From Bubalus kerabau (taxonomy: Eukaryota; Chordata; Mammalia; Artiodactyla; Bovidae): a stretch of 64,000 bases of DNA. Shown here piece by piece: positions 32,170 to 44,814 of the stretch. Both the position numbers and the translations under genes were made by a program. The notes beneath the pieces are model-generated. The model was not told where the DNA came from, made no database searches, and saw only the letters and a list, made by a program, of their open reading frames with translations. The stretch covers positions 40,768,501-40,832,500 of the forward strand of contig NC_073643.1 in assembly GCF_029407905.1 (NCBI RefSeq). The letters run 5' to 3'. Position 1 is the stretch's first letter. The number at the start of each line of letters is the position of its first letter.

Positions 32170-33688
32170 TATCAAAAAATGACTTTTAGTTCTTCTAAAA
32201 CTTTTTCTAGAAGTAAAACTACACTCACAGATGACATGAGGTTGTACATAGAAACCCTAAGGTCATATAAGACAAGTCCACAGCTAACATCATACTCAAA
32301 GATGAAAAGCTGAAAGTTTTCCAAGATTGGGAACAAGATAAGGATGTCCATTCTTGCCATTTTTATTTGTCATGGTACTGGAAGACCTAGCCAGAGCATT
32401 TAGGCCAGAAAAAGAAATGAAAAACATCCAAACTGAAAGGAAGAAGTAAAACTGTCACCATTTGCAGATGACATGACATTATATATAGAAAACCATGAAA
32501 GACTCCATGAAACAACTGTTAGAACTAATAAATGAATTTAGTAAAGTTGCAACATACAAAATCAACATACAGAAATCTATTGAATTTCTATACACTAAGA
32601 ATGAATTATCAGAAAGATAAATTGAGAAAACAGTCCCTTTTATTATCGTCTCAAAAAGAAGAAAATACCTAGGAATAAACTTATTTAAGGAGGTGAAAGA
32701 CCTGTATGTTGAAGACTGTAAAACACTGAAAAAGAAACTGAAGACATGAATAAATGGAAAGATATGCTATGCTCATGGATGGACTGGAAATCAATCTACA
32801 GATTCAGTGCAATCCCTATCAAAATTCCAATGCTACTTTCCACAGAGATAGAACAAACAATCCTAAAATGTGTATGGAACCATAAAAGAACTCAAACAGC
32901 CAAAGCAATCTTGAGAAAGAAGGACAAGGCTGGAGGCATCATACCCCTGGTTTCAAATTATATTATAAAGCTATAATAATTTGAAAAGTACTAGCATAAA
33001 GACAGACACATATATCAATGAAACAGATGAGAGAGTCCAGAAATAAACCCACACATATACAATCAATTTATTTGTGACAAACAAGCCAAGAACACACGAT
33101 GGGGAAAGGACAGTCTCTTCAATAAGTGGGGCTGGGAAAAATGGGCAGTCATATGCAAAGAATGAAACTAGATTACTATATTACAGCATACATAAAAATT
33201 AAGTCAAAATGGATTGAAACTGAATTTAAGGCCTGAAATCATAAAACTCCTGGAAGAAAACAGAGAAGAAAGCTCCTTGACATAGGTCTTGGCAGTGATT
33301 TTTTTTCAATCTGACACCAAAAGCAACAAAAGCAGAAATAAACATGTGGGACCACATCAAACTAAAAAGCTTCTGTATGGCAAAAGAAAGCATCAACAAA
33401 AGAAAAAGGCAGCTTTACTGAATGGGAGAAAGTACTTGTAACTCATATATCTGATAAGGGGTTGATAAGCAAAATATAAAAAGAACGCATACAAATCAAC
33501 AGCTAGCAAAACCAGCAATCAATTAAAACATGGGCAGAGGACCTAAATATACATGTTTCCAAAGCAGATCTATAGCTGGCCAATGGGCACATGAAAAGGA
33601 GCTCAACCACTACCAATCTTCAGGGAAATGTGCATCTCACACCTGTTAGAATGGCTATGACCAAAAAGACAAGAAATAAGTGTTAAAC
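32170..33688 (+). mobile_element. L1 ORF2 fragment, first copy
   Basis: Sense L1 ORF2 text with many stops: TTTGCAGATGACATGACATT, AAATACCTAGGAATAAACTT, CTCATGGATGGACTGGAAAT, GTATGGAACCATAAAAGAAC, CAGCTAGCAAAACCAGCAAT, ACACCTGTTAGAATGGCTAT. Dead copy. Confidence 0.88.
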
Positions 33689-35552
33689 AACTGTTAGAAC
33701 TAATAAATAAGTTCAGTCAAGTTGATAAGATACAAGGTCAGCATACAAAAATCAATCACACTTCTATCCACAGTCTGAAAACACCAAGGAAACAATTCCA
33801 CGCAAAAGAATAATATACTTAGAAATATATTTAACAAAAGCTTAATACTTGTAGCATACAGATTATAAGACATTGCTGAAAGAAATAAAAGATGTCCTAC
33901 ATAAATGGAGAGATGTCCTATCTTCATAAATTGGCAGACCTAATTCTGTTAATATGGCAGTGTTCCCCGTATCAGTCTACAGAATGAACATAATCTGTAT
34001 TAAAATTCCAGCTACACTTTTTGTAGTAATAGGGAGGTCCTGAAATTCATATGAAAAACAAAGGATCCAAAATAGCCAAAAGAATCTTGACAAAGAAGGC
34101 CACAGTTGAAGGAGTCACAGTTTCCAATTTGAAAACTTACTACAAAGCCATGGTCAGTCAGTGACCAAGATGGGGTGACACTGACGTAAAGACAGACATA
34201 CGGACCAGCAGGAAAGAAATCAAAGCATGGAACAAACCCTCACGCGTGTGGTCAGCTGATTTTCTGTGCAGTGCTTAAGACAATTCATTATGGAGAGAAA
34301 GAAGAAACTTTTTAAAAAATGGTGCTGAGACAACTGGATATTAACATACAGAAGAATGAAGCTGGACCCCTACACCTCACACTATATACAAAAATTAACG
34401 CAAACGGGTCCAAGACCTAAATGTAAGAGCTAAGACCAGAAGATGCTGACAAAAAAAAAAAAAAAAAAAAAAAAGGTATATACTTACAGTCTTGGATTAG
34501 GCACTGGTTCATTACATATGACAAGAGCACAGGAAACAAAAGAAAAAAAAAAACAAACTGTGTTTCACCAAACTTTTAAAAGTTGGTACCTCAAAGGACA
34601 TTATCGAGGAAGTGAAAAGATGACATGGCGAATGTAAGAAAATATTTGCAAATTATATATATATATTTGTATCTATAATGTATAAAGAATTCAACAATAG
34701 AAAGATGAGTAAACAAATATAAAAACGAGCAAAGGATCTAAATAGACATTTCTCTAAAAAAGACAGAAAGGTGGCCAACAAACACATGAAAAAATGTTCA
34801 ACATCACTAATCACTGTGAAATGCCAATTAAAACCGCAACTACAGTGAGATACCACTTCAAGCTCATCACCATGGCTATTATCAGAAAAAAAAACAACGT
34901 AACGAGTGTTGGCAAGGATGTGGAAACACTAGAACCTGCATATATTGCTGCTGAGAATGTAAAATGGTGCAGCCACTTTGGTAAACAGTTGGGCAGTTCC
35001 TCAAAATATTAAACATAACGTTACCATATGACCTAGGTATTCTATTCCTAAGTATATACCCCAGGGAACTGAAAATAGATGTCTGTATAAAACCTTATAC
35101 ACAAATGCTCATAGCAGCATTATTAATGACAGAAAGTAGAAACAACTCAAATGTCCACTGAGAAATGAATAAACATGGTATATCTATACCGTGAAGTATT
35201 ATTCAGGCATAAAAGCAACGCCCTGTGTACCTTTTAACAACATCATGCAGATAGAAGCATCCAGACACAAAGGGCACGTACAGTATGATTCCATTTAGAT
35301 GAAATACTCAGAATAGGCAAACACACAGAGAAAGAAAGTAGCTACGTGGTTTTTAGGGACTTGGGAACAGGAGGAATTAGAAGTGACTGCTCATGGATAA
35401 GGGGTTTCATGTTGAGGTGATTAAAATATTCTAAAATTAGACAGTGGTGATGGTTGTACAACTCTTTGACTATACTAAAAACCACTGAAATTAAATTTAA
35501 AATCAAATTATCTTGAAAATGGGTGAATTGTGTATGTTATATAAATTATATC
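33689..35552 (+). mobile_element. L1 ORF2 and 3' UTR, second copy
   Basis: Begins again at an ORF2 position already passed in the first copy (AACTGTTAGAACTAATAAAT at both about 32515 and 33690) and runs on into the 3' end (AAAATGTTCAACATCACTAA, TATACCCCAGGGAACTGAAA, AATTATATCTCACTG). A run of 24 A (34451-34474) lies inside it. Confidence 0.82.
34451..34474. repeat. A24 homopolymer
   Basis: Uninterrupted A-run within the second L1 copy; likely an expanded A-rich site, or the tail of a lost insertion. Confidence 0.8.
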
Positions 35553-35558
35553 TCACTG

Positions 35559-36333
35559 CAGATGACACCACCCTTATGGCAGAAGGTGAAGAGGAACTAA
35601 AAAGCCTCTTGATGAAAGTGAAAGAGGAGAGTGAAAAAGTTGGCTTAAAGCTCAACATTTAGAAAACTAAGATCATGGCATCTGGTCCCATCACTTCATG
35701 GGAAATAGATGGGGAAACAGTGGAAACAGTGTCAGACTTTATTTTGGGGGGCTCCAAAATCACTGCAGATGGTGATTGCAGCCATGAAATTAAAAGACGC
35801 TTACTCCTTGGAAGGAAAGTTATGACCAACCTAGATAGCATATTCAAAAGCAGAGATACTACTTTGCCAACAAAGATTCGTCTAGTCAAGGCTACGGTTT
35901 TTCCAGTGGTCATGTATGGATGTGAGAGTTGGGACTGTGAAGAAAGCTGAGCGCCGAAGGATTGATGCTTTTGAAACTGTAGTGTTGGAGAAGACTCTTG
36001 AGAGTCCCTTGGACTGCAAGGAGATCCAACCAGTCCATCCTAAAGGAGATCAGTCCTGGGTGTTCACTGGAGGGACTGATGCTAAAGCTGAAACTCCAGT
36101 ACTTTGGCCACCTCATGCAAAGAGTTGACTCATTGGAAAAGACCCTGATGCTGGGAGGGACTGGGGGCAGGGGGAGAAGGGGACGACAGAGGATGAGATG
36201 GTTGGATGGCATCACCGACTCGATGGATATGGGTTTCAGTGAACTCTGGGAGTTGGTGATGGACAGGGAGGCCTGGCGTGCTGTGACTCATGGGGTTGCA
36301 AAGAGTTGGACACGACTGAGCAACTGAACTGAA
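35559..36333 (+). mobile_element. BovB LINE 3' fragment
   Basis: Sense BovB beginning GCAGATGACACCACCCTTAT (reverse transcriptase after its catalytic YADD-type motif). The frame 35675-35950 (GRKVMTNLDSIFKSRD, VVMYGCESW) breaks near 35930 by a one-base shift and resumes at 35998-36327, ending RLSN. The tail is ACTGAGCAACTGAACTGAA. Confidence 0.9.
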
Positions 36334-37063
36334 AGTATTATTAAAAATCTGTCTACAGTGGTGTGTAACTTTAAACACACTATTACATGAAACCATATGT
36401 ACATTAACCATAAACATCTGTGCTCCTGCTCCCAATATCGAAGTGTGTATTTTCAGCCAGTGAGTCAAGTCTCGGTGTCTGTGAAAAGTGGCCTTCCAGC
36501 CACAGAAGTGGCCTGTCCTCCTAGCAGCCTTGAGGCTCTGTAAGAAGAACTCTTTATTTGCTCCTAAACTTCCAGGTTACTCATGGCCCTGGAAATGTTT
36601 TGGACAGGACTAAACACGTAGGCCACAAGGACTGAAATAAACCAATTACCTAATCTTTGGAAAGACTGTTCTGAAATTCAGCTTCCTCAATTCAGCTCTC
36701 AGTATTTCCATTTGCATTAAAAAGCTTGGCTTTCATGGGTTAAAATGTTAGGTTAGCCACGTGACATTAAACTTTGGTTCCCAACACTGGATATGAAATC
36801 ACTTAATGTAAAAACAGTAAAGCTCAGAACATTTCCTTTGATCACCTGATTATGACAACAGAGATCTGGCAGCTTCATGAAACACTAAGGGGGCAGAGGA
36901 TGTCCCCACTTCTTCTTCTTACACATTGTTGAAGAAGATGGGCCAACTTGCACGTGTAATGCCCTCTTGGCATCCTGATTCCAACGGCTTGCATTTCAGC
37001 TCATACCCAGCAGGAAGATTTCATTTCCTTGCAGTTGAAGATAGTTTAAAGTTTATTACTCAC

Positions 37064-37160
37064 ATGCTAAAATATTGATGTATCTGTTTTTGTGCTTGTT
37101 ATCTGGATGATTGGAATGTTCTGCAGTGATGTTCATATCAGCCGTGCAGCGCTGGACTTC
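37064..37160 (-). CDS. PTPRG: PTPRG exon 17 (D1 substrate-recognition loop)
   Basis: Thirty-two residues plus one base: EVQRCTADMNITAEHSNHPD, NKHKNRYINILA. KNRY is the phosphotyrosine recognition loop; its Tyr (codon 37080-37082) stacks on the substrate ring and sets pocket depth. Intact here, unlike in D2. Acceptor CCTTCTCTAG, donor GTGAGT. Confidence 0.96.
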
Positions 37161-37736
37161 CTAGAGAAGGAAATATACAGGGAGGTTACCAAGATTTTTA
37201 GACATGCTTTTAGATGCTGAACAACAGCCAAAAGAAAGAAACTATAGACATCCAAAAGCCCAGAGCCTTTACTCACTCCCCAGTCACTGGCCACCATCAC
37301 CTCCCCAAACTCAACTTCAGAAATGAATACTAACGTATTCATAACAGATGTATGAAGGATGAAAACAAAATAAAAGGGTTTCATTCTTTACTAATTCATC
37401 CACCATCCATTTTATTCCAGATTCGACCTAGGCATGGAGATTACAGACATAGTGTCTCTTTTTGAATCTGTTGCAGTCAAATGGGTGAGAAAAACATATA
37501 AAAACATGATGATAGTCAAATGTGATTAGTAGAAGAGAGGCCTGAAGAAATGGATAGAAACACAGAAGAAGGTTTACATGGGCGAGAAATCACCGGAGTC
37601 TTAAAAAGATGAACAGGAATATTCCAGACAGAAGAATAATCTTCAGCATGATTTGCAATATGCTTATATTATGGTCCTCACAGCCCTGTTTTATAACAGA
37701 CTACCAAGTGACTGTCCTCAGCCCTGAAATGACAGT

Positions 37737-37967
37737 GTGTGTGTGCTAAGTTGCCTCAGTCGTATCTCACTCTTTGTGACCCCATGGATTGTAGCCCACC
37801 AGGCTCCTCTGTCTGTGGGATTCTCCATGCCAAGTATACTGGAAAGGGTTGCCATGCTCTCCTCCAGGGAATCTTTCTGACCCATGGATCGAACCCACGT
37901 CTCTTATGTCTCCTGCACTGGCAAGCAGGTTCTTAATCACCAGTGATACCTGGGAAGCCCTGAAATG
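37737..37967 (-). mobile_element. Bov-tA-type SINE
   Basis: Antisense copy: CTAAGTTGCCTCAGTCGTAT, GATTGTAGCCCACCAGGCTC, GGAATCTTTCTGACCCATGG. Flanks GCCCTGAAATGACAGTG (left) and GCCCTGAAATGGCACTG (right) form a good target-site duplication. Confidence 0.92.
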
Positions 37968-37968
37968 G

Positions 37969-38078
37969 CACTGCTGCTGCTGCTAAGTCGCTTCAGTCGT
38001 GTCTGACTCTGTGCGACCCCATAGACGGCAGCCCACCAGGCCCCGCCGTCCCTGGGATTCTCCAGGCAAGAGTACTAA
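37969..38078 (-). mobile_element. Bov-A type SINE monomer
   Basis: Antisense half-element with a CTG-triplet start: GCTGCTGCTGCTAAGTCGCT, CGACCCCATAGACGGCAGCC, GGATTCTCCAGGCAAGAGTA. It lies head to tail with the preceding SINE. Confidence 0.9.
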
Positions 38079-38732
38079 TAGAACCTAAAAACTGTCATAT
38101 CTGACTTACCCATATATGGCTCTGATGCACTAATTTTTAACTCTGATTTTACTTACATGATCCTTCTTTAGAAAAACAGCCATGGGAGAAGCAACTCTCC
38201 TCTCCTATTACCTTTGCCATGGATAGAAACATCATCCATTAGCCTAATAAAAGATTGCTAAAAAAGCCAAATTTTTCTACACCATATGCTTCAAATCCCA
38301 AGAAACCACTGGTGCTAACTAATAAAGGAAGTCATTTGCAGTGCACAGCTGCGACAAAGAGCAGGGCAAAGTGACATGAGGGGATCAGGAAAAGCCTTTC
38401 ACATGTGACAGATGTAACTGAGTTTACGAGTGTGCAGACTTTTCTTCACAAAGGAGCTGCACTGCAAGTACGGATGATGTCCACAGCATGTTCATCATGC
38501 ACAATGAAAAACAATGAAATCTATAAGGAACCGGTCGTCTTTTATATTCACAAAGTACTTAGGAGGGGCTCACCATGATCAAAGAGCTAAGGCAAAAAAC
38601 AACAGGTCACTAAATATTCGGAACCATACTCACAGACACCTGATTCTTGGAGGATGTACACGCACTGTTTCAGAATTGGGAAGCATTCCCGGGGGAAGGA
38701 AGAATGAGAAGGAACAAAAGGAAGAAAAAGAA

Positions 38733-38990
38733 GGGGTTTCCCAGGTGGGTCCGTGGTAAAGAATCTGCCTGCTGATGCAGGAGACATGGCTTTGATCCCT
38801 GGTCTGGGAGGATCCCACGTGCCACGGAGCAACTAAGCCCGTGCACACACCTACCGGGCTCTAGAGCCCAGGAACCACACCAAGAGAAGCCAGAGCACTG
38901 CAACGAAGCGGAGCCCTGGCTCACCGTAACTGCAGCAATGAAGACCTGGCACAGCCAAAAATAAACACACAAAATTATGTATTAAAAAAA
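38733..38990 (+). mobile_element. tRNA-derived SINE with long 3' part
   Basis: GGGTTTCCCAGGTGGGTCCG head, GCCACGGAGCAACTAAGCCC, GAGCCCAGGAACCACACCAA, ACCTGGCACAGCCAAAAATA and an A tail near 38980. Confidence 0.88.
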
Positions 38991-39049
38991 AAAAGGGAGA
39001 GAGAGAAGGAAGGAGGGAAAGAAAGAAGAGAGAGAGAAAGAAAGAAAAG
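38990..39049. repeat. purine-rich GA/GAAA tract
   Basis: About 60 bp of only G and A (GGGAGAGAGAGAAGGAAGGA onward), directly after a SINE poly(A) tail. Confidence 0.85.
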
Positions 39050-39600
39050 CCATATCCATTAGTTCAACACATCTCTCTGGAGAAAGTGTGCATTTCATGA
39101 GAGTGCATTATCTTTTTTTACTTTTACTAAATGTGATAAACTCTGATACCTGCTGTTCTATCTAAAATGGTTTATAACCTACAGTTTGGTGAATGCTGGT
39201 TTAAAAGGCCTGAAGGCTGCCTTTGGCTGTTTTCTCTAAAATAGACATAAAATGTGAGCGTAATTTAATGAGTCTGCTGTTTTAACATCTCTAGGAACAG
39301 GAGCAATGCTAGCCGTACTCAGAATATCTGCCATTCAGGATTGCCTTGAAAGCCCAAGGCGTACTCTTCTGAATAGTTTCAGGGGCAGAAAACCTTTGAA
39401 AATGGATTTGTATTCTGGAAGACAGTAATTCAGCCTGTACACAAATCTGTGAGATAAGCTGACATGCTTTGGTTCCTGGGTTCTGAAGGTCATACCTTTG
39501 GCATGTACCTCTTCTGGGCTGAGCTGTTCAGACATCCTGTGCTGAGATTTCAGCTTTGAGTACTTTAGTTGGAGATTTGCCTTGTTGATATTTCTTTTCC

Positions 39601-40080
39601 CCATTGTGTGACTCTGACCACGCTCAATGGACTGAGGTGGGGCCTCTATTACGTCTAATGCAATTGGCTGAGCCTGTGTGGGAGCAGCTGTCTACAGCGT
39701 TTAAAGCGGCCATTCAATATGGCCAATCAAACTCTGCGCTATCTAAAACCCTTAGTCTGATCTGTCGCCTCTATTTCACTTTTCCAATTATGTGAATGAC
39801 AGAAAACAAAGAATGGTCATAAATAATGCTAAATCTGATTTTACGAGAACCCAAGGGGTTGGCCTACGGCCTTTTGATTTTGTCTTGTGGATAATAATGT
39901 CATCTGTAATTCCTTGCAGTACCGCCTGGTTCATTTAGATGCTGATAATATCATCCGATCCTGGAGTGCTTTTTCTCCAGCTGAACTGGCATTTCAAAGT
40001 TAATGTGATTTTAATAGGTGTTAAGACCCTTTGAAGGGACACTGGCCAACAGAATGTGTATAGTACAGTTACTTAGTCAG
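39601..40080. promoter_or_regulatory. repeat-poor block with paired CCAAT motifs (candidate enhancer)
   Basis: No recognisable transposon over about 480 bp. It contains ATTGG (39663-39667) and CCAAT (39723-39727), facing each other 55 bp apart, and several homeodomain-like TAAT sites. Proposed only as a conserved non-coding candidate; nothing here proves function. Confidence 0.25.
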
Positions 40081-40599
40081 TACCCAAATAAAAAGTTTAA
40101 GATTTAAGCTTGTTTGCACTTTCCTGTCTCTATAACAGAGCCGGGATTCTCAAAATGAATACTATGAGAACGACCAGGACACACCACCACCAAGAAGAGC
40201 CAACTGAAAACAAGGGATCTACAACAAAGCATAACTTAAAAAAAATGAACCAAAAGAGAAAAAAAGAAAAGTACAAGTTGACAGATACAGAATTCTTCAG
40301 AGATGATATGGGCTGCATCACCTCGTGCCTGGAGCTGTGGATGGAGGAGGCTGTCCAAAGGCACATGCTGACCTCCTGTCCTCCCATTCAGAAGCTTAAT
40401 TGGAAAAAAAAAAAAAAAGCCGAAACAGATCTAGAAATCTTTCAGGTTACTCAGCTTCACAGTGAAGCAAGCTGAGAAGGAAATATTTTGGACCTGGTGA
40501 CCAAGGGTTAGGCCAAGTCTTAGTGTCTGAGCTCAGGCCGCCCCCATCTACGTTCAGGGGCCTGTCCTGCACGAGAATAAGTCAGGACCACAGCACAGT

Positions 40600-40770
40600 G
40601 CTTGCTGAGTGTCGGACAGGGAGCTGGCCCTCATCAGGTACCAGTCACACCCTCTTCCAGCCTCTCCTCCCCTCTGCTCAGGCGACCACTACGGCCACAC
40701 TGGTTTTCTTCAAAGGCTGCTTACCTATGTTCTTCTCTTGCTCAGACACCTCTTAGAGAGATTCCAAACC
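40600..40770 (+). repeat. L2-like ancient LINE
   Basis: CGGCCACACTGGTTTTCTTC followed by TTCTTCTCTTGCTCAGACAC resembles the L2 3' region ('ggccacactggcctccttgct'). Confidence 0.4.
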
Positions 40771-42221
40771 CCCGAGTCAGGCTTTCAGGGCCCCCATCTA
40801 TGTACCTCTTCCTTCCCAACACCGGACAGTTTTAACTATGTGCCCTTTGAACAGCCTGTACGACCTCCTGCTCTCTGCTTCACAGCAATTTTCCTTACCC
40901 AGGAAAGCCTGTGCTCCTCTTCATCCCCCTCTAAATCCGTATGTCTTTATCGCAAGTGTCTGCCTTACCCTCCAGAAAATCAACCTATCTCTGAAGAAAC
41001 TATCCCAGTGTCTGTCATCCTACAGCTGGTCTATAAAACAGAATTATTTTTTCCTGTACAACTTGGCGAACACACTTTTTTCCTCACTCTTCATAAGAGC
41101 CTCAACTTAAAAACCTCAGTTTCATCACCTATGATTTCTTTCACGATAAGGGTTTACAAAGTTTTCCTTTGGGTCATGTAAGACCCACACTGGCATTCTG
41201 TCACTGAGGCTCAGGAAACTGCCAACCTGCAGGCAGCCTTCTTTCTGCAGTTTTCCACCTTCATCAGGAACTCCCTAGTATGCCTCAGCAACAAGGGAAC
41301 TCTGCATCTTACATAAGGCAATTGTGGCCACTGGCCCCTTGGTGCCTGGGCTCAAGGTGGACAAAGCTTTGTTCTCTTGATTTAAGATGAGCAACTGGCC
41401 CAAATTCAGCTGAGCTGGAGTTAATTTTAACAGACTCGATTCCCCAAAGGATCTTGTCAAGGGGGTATTGGACCTCCGGCCTCATCTCTGCACTCCACTT
41501 TTAAGCCTGTGATGCTCCTGACCTCTGCCTATTAATTCTGCTGACCTACAGGGCCTTGCAGCTCCCCTGATTTTGAAAGATTATTTGCTAGCACCGAGCC
41601 TCTGGAAGACTCCTTGATTATGACCTGGGAGGCGGGGGAAGAGTGAGGCTGAAGTCAGCTAAGGTAGTCAAGGGAATAGTCACTGAGCACTATCCTGACA
41701 CCAGGATTGATGCTATTTCCAGGGACTGCAAAATCTGCTAGAGGTATAATGTCCCCAGCTTTTTTAACAGCCTTCAAAATTTATCTGACAAGGACAAAAA
41801 GCTTGCATTCAGCATCACCTCTAGACAAAGACTCAAAATTACCAGCGGATCATTTCTCATTCTCCTTAAGCAGCAAAGTTCTGAACACATGACAGGTATT
41901 CACCATTTTTTTTCCCCCCATTTCCCTCCACAATCTGAAAACAAGATGAGGCAAATAATAGAACTTTCGCAGAAAAACCCAATAAAAATTCCTAGCAGCC
42001 TTTCTCCTCTGCTTTCCTGGCAGAACTTCATTCCTGGATTGGCACTTCTTTTGCTCTGACCTCTTTCTGCATTAGCTGTGTTCACTCTGGTCTCCCCCAA
42101 CCAGAATGAACTCTCTGAGGGCAAGTTCTCTGTCTAGTCCATCTTTGTGCCTTATAAAACATCCAGAGAAGAGCAGGTACTCGGTAACTGTAGAATGACT
42201 GGCTTCAACACCTTTTCATGG

Positions 42222-42430
42222 GCAAATTGGAAAAGACCCTGATGCTGGGAAAGATTGAGGGCAAGAGGAGAAGGGGACGACAGAGAATGAGATGGTTGGA
42301 TGGCATCATGAGCTCAACAGACATGAGTCTGAACAATCTCTGGGAGATAGTGAAGGACAGGGAAGCCTGGCATGCTGCAGTCCATGGGGGCACAGAGTTG
42401 GACATGACTGAGCAACTGAATAACAACATG
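42222..42430 (+). mobile_element. BovB LINE 3' end fragment
   Basis: ACCCTGATGCTGGGAAAGAT, AGAGGAGAAGGGGACGACAG, GTTGGATGGCATCATGAGCT, tail TGACTGAGCAACTGAATAAC. Confidence 0.9.
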
Positions 42431-42859
42431 GGCAAATATTAACTGTTAAGTGGTTTTCTCTATAATCTTAAGATTCGTTCTTGGACTAATTTCAGGCCTC
42501 TATTCAGAAGTTATGTAAGATTTTTGTAAGTCAGATTCTCAGCCCTGTGGGAAGGCTCTAGACCACGAAGATCATGTATTGGGCTCCCAGTATTCTTAGC
42601 TGTAGGATGGGGTGGGGGGTGCAGTAGCTCCTTTATGCTAACCTCCCTCTTCTACTTTTTTTGCCAAGGAATTTACTGGTCCGTCAGCTGCATGATCAGT
42701 TTTAGACAATCACTGATCATCTTGGTTAATTCTCCTCACTATAGGACACTACTTACTTAAATGGAGAGTCTGGATGACCTTAGGGCTAAACATGTGGGCT
42801 TGAAATAGAAAGCTTTGGTCTTCCTGATCAGAAAGTGGTCCTCCTGCTGCCTCTTCATT

Positions 42860-43000
42860 ACTGAACTAACCAATGCCTCAGTCTTCCTCATCTGCAAAAT
42901 GGGGACAAAACAGCTCACAGCTCACAGGGGTTATTTCTGAGGAATGAGTGAAATAATCTGAGCAATGGTGCCAAGCAGATATCAGCTGTAATTACTCCAC
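42860..43000 (+). repeat. MIR ancient SINE
   Basis: CTCAGTCTTCCTCATCTGCA, AAATGGGGACAAAACAGCTC and GGAATGAGTGAAATAATCTG match the MIR core order. Confidence 0.7.
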
Positions 43001-43157
43001 ATAAAAGGACCCGGAAATCTGGAGCTGAGGTTTCTACTCTCTTAACACGATGAGGGTTTTGTTTTATTCTTGTTGAATTACACAAAATCTCTTGTCCTGA
43101 CCTTATTTTTTTTTTTTTTACAGTCTATGACTATCTCTTGTCTATAAAATAGCCTTG

Positions 43158-43262
43158 ATACGGGAATCTCCTCGCGGTCCACTGTTTAGGACTGCTGAGC
43201 ACTTGGGTTCAGTCCCTGGTCAGGGAACCGAGATCTAGCTGCGTGGTGCAGCCGAAAAAACG
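43158..43262 (+). mobile_element. CHR-type SINE fragment
   Basis: GGAATCTCCTCGCGGTCCAC, TTGGGTTCAGTCCCTGGTCA, GGGAACCGAGATCTAGCTGC, GTGGTGCAGCCGAAAAAA. Confidence 0.85.
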
Positions 43263-44814
43263 AGCCTTGAGAGTTTGTTAAAGATCCTATTACCGTTTTC
43301 CTTTTTAGCAGAGCTATGCAAAAGGAGCACTACTGTTTTAAAATACTTCAAATTTCTCCTAAATTTGAAGGCCAACAGTACAGAAGTAGGCTTTTCTACC
43401 GTCTCATTTCCTTCTCTGCATGAGTGTCTTACTATTCTTTTTGGAAGAAAGGATGTTCTTGCTAGGGTGAAGAGCCCTGACTCGAAACCTTTCAAACCAG
43501 CACAGACTGTGAAATAACAATGACAGAACAAAGCCACCCCTCTCCCCGCCCTCCCTGTTCCAGTCCCAAACATACCAGGTGACAAGCTACAGACTTCAAT
43601 ATAGGTGTCAAAAGCTACAGCCGCAGTAATTTTTTTTAGGCTAGAAACAGGGTGCAGATGCCCAGGACTTGTTAAGAGGCGTGATTTTGATGCAGTGAAG
43701 CCCATTTTAAGTCAGAGCCAGTTTACAGAGGTGTAGCTGATTATTTTGAATAATTAAATGGTGTCAAAACCAGCTGTGATGAATAGCACTGGGGTCTCAA
43801 ATCATAAATAATTGAGAAACTGGAGCTGCATTTGATCATCCTGATCAAATTCTCGTCTCGAGAGGATGAATGTTTGTCCGGAATACCATCAACATTGTTA
43901 AATGCCTCAATATTCTTGCTCAGTCATCCAGCCAACAGTCAATTGAACTAAATCACTCAAACACCCCACACATGTGCTGTCCTCATGAATGCAAAATGTC
44001 TGACTTCACACCATGTGCTCTGTACTTGGACAGGCACCTTTTTTTGGGTCAGCATCTAATAGCCGCATTAAGCACGTGACATGTTTTTTTTGCTTTTTCC
44101 AGGAAACATATGACTCTGCAGAATACGTCAGAGGGGTCCTTCTCTCTACCACCTTTGCTCTGCTTCTGCTCCAGAAATAAAACAAAGAACCAAAAAGCTA
44201 GGAGAGGGACTTCGTTTAAAACAAGTTGTCAATATAATTGCCTTTAGGATGGCCTTCAGGGACTCCCAAATTTGCATAGAAACAGGGCTTCTGGTCTTCT
44301 TTTTTCTCTCTCTTCCTCTGTGAGAAAATAATTGAGCCTCCCAGCTGTATGGCTCCTAGGTGATCTCCAAGGGCTTCCCTTCCATTATTCCAAGTGGGCC
44401 CCCAGACCAATTTTGTGAAAAGAGGTGGGCAGGTTAGCACCCTCGGCATCATTTCCATTTTAAAGGAGAAATGAGACAGAAAGGAACTGACTTACCCACA
44501 AAGCTAGAAGACAGCTGAGCTGCCACGAAAACTTGGCCCCCTCAGCACCGCTCGTGCTGCCAGAGATGTGCCTCAGTGAAGCGCCTCAGTGAAGAAAAGG
44601 GCAGTCTGTTTAATAGCTCCTCATTGACACCCTGTCACTGCCGAGCTGGCGCGGGACCCGGAGCTGGCAGGGCGGTGCGCACTGCTCTCTACCTTCCTTG
44701 TTCCCTACACACCAGCTCTCAAAACCAGGAGGCTCTGCTCACCCATGTCTCCTTTCCAGGGCTTAATAATCGTGAAAACAAGAACAATCCACTTTTGCAC
44801 GGGCTTAACTGTTA

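Larger units (their letters stand above)
30450..37063 (-). other. intron 17 (6.6 kb)
   Basis: 30450-32165 shows no confident repeat. From 32170 to 36333 it is almost wholly L1 and BovB sequence. 36340-37063 is unique-looking. No extra exon was recognised. Confidence 0.8.

Noticed and set aside
36820..37000. Possible additional PTPRG exon between exons 17 and 18
   Set aside because: Exons 17 and 18 join directly in phase (Tyr codon split T|AT); no AG-frame-GT unit with PTP-like sequence was found between.
37737..38078. Short direct repeats with regular spacing, considered as an array
   Set aside because: They are two adjacent SINEs of related families, not a CRISPR or satellite array; none is expected in a mammalian genome.
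40609..41181. Longest non-repeat-looking open frame (190 aa, plus strand)
   Set aside because: Three overlapping frames are open in this pyrimidine-rich, stop-poor stretch. Part of it resembles L2, composition is low-complexity (Ser/Pro/Leu), and there is no domain or splice context. Most likely chance.
43235..43705. 156-aa minus-strand frame on the gene strand
   Set aside because: Ends inside a CHR-type SINE, no recognisable domain, no splice sites joining it to PTPRG in phase.
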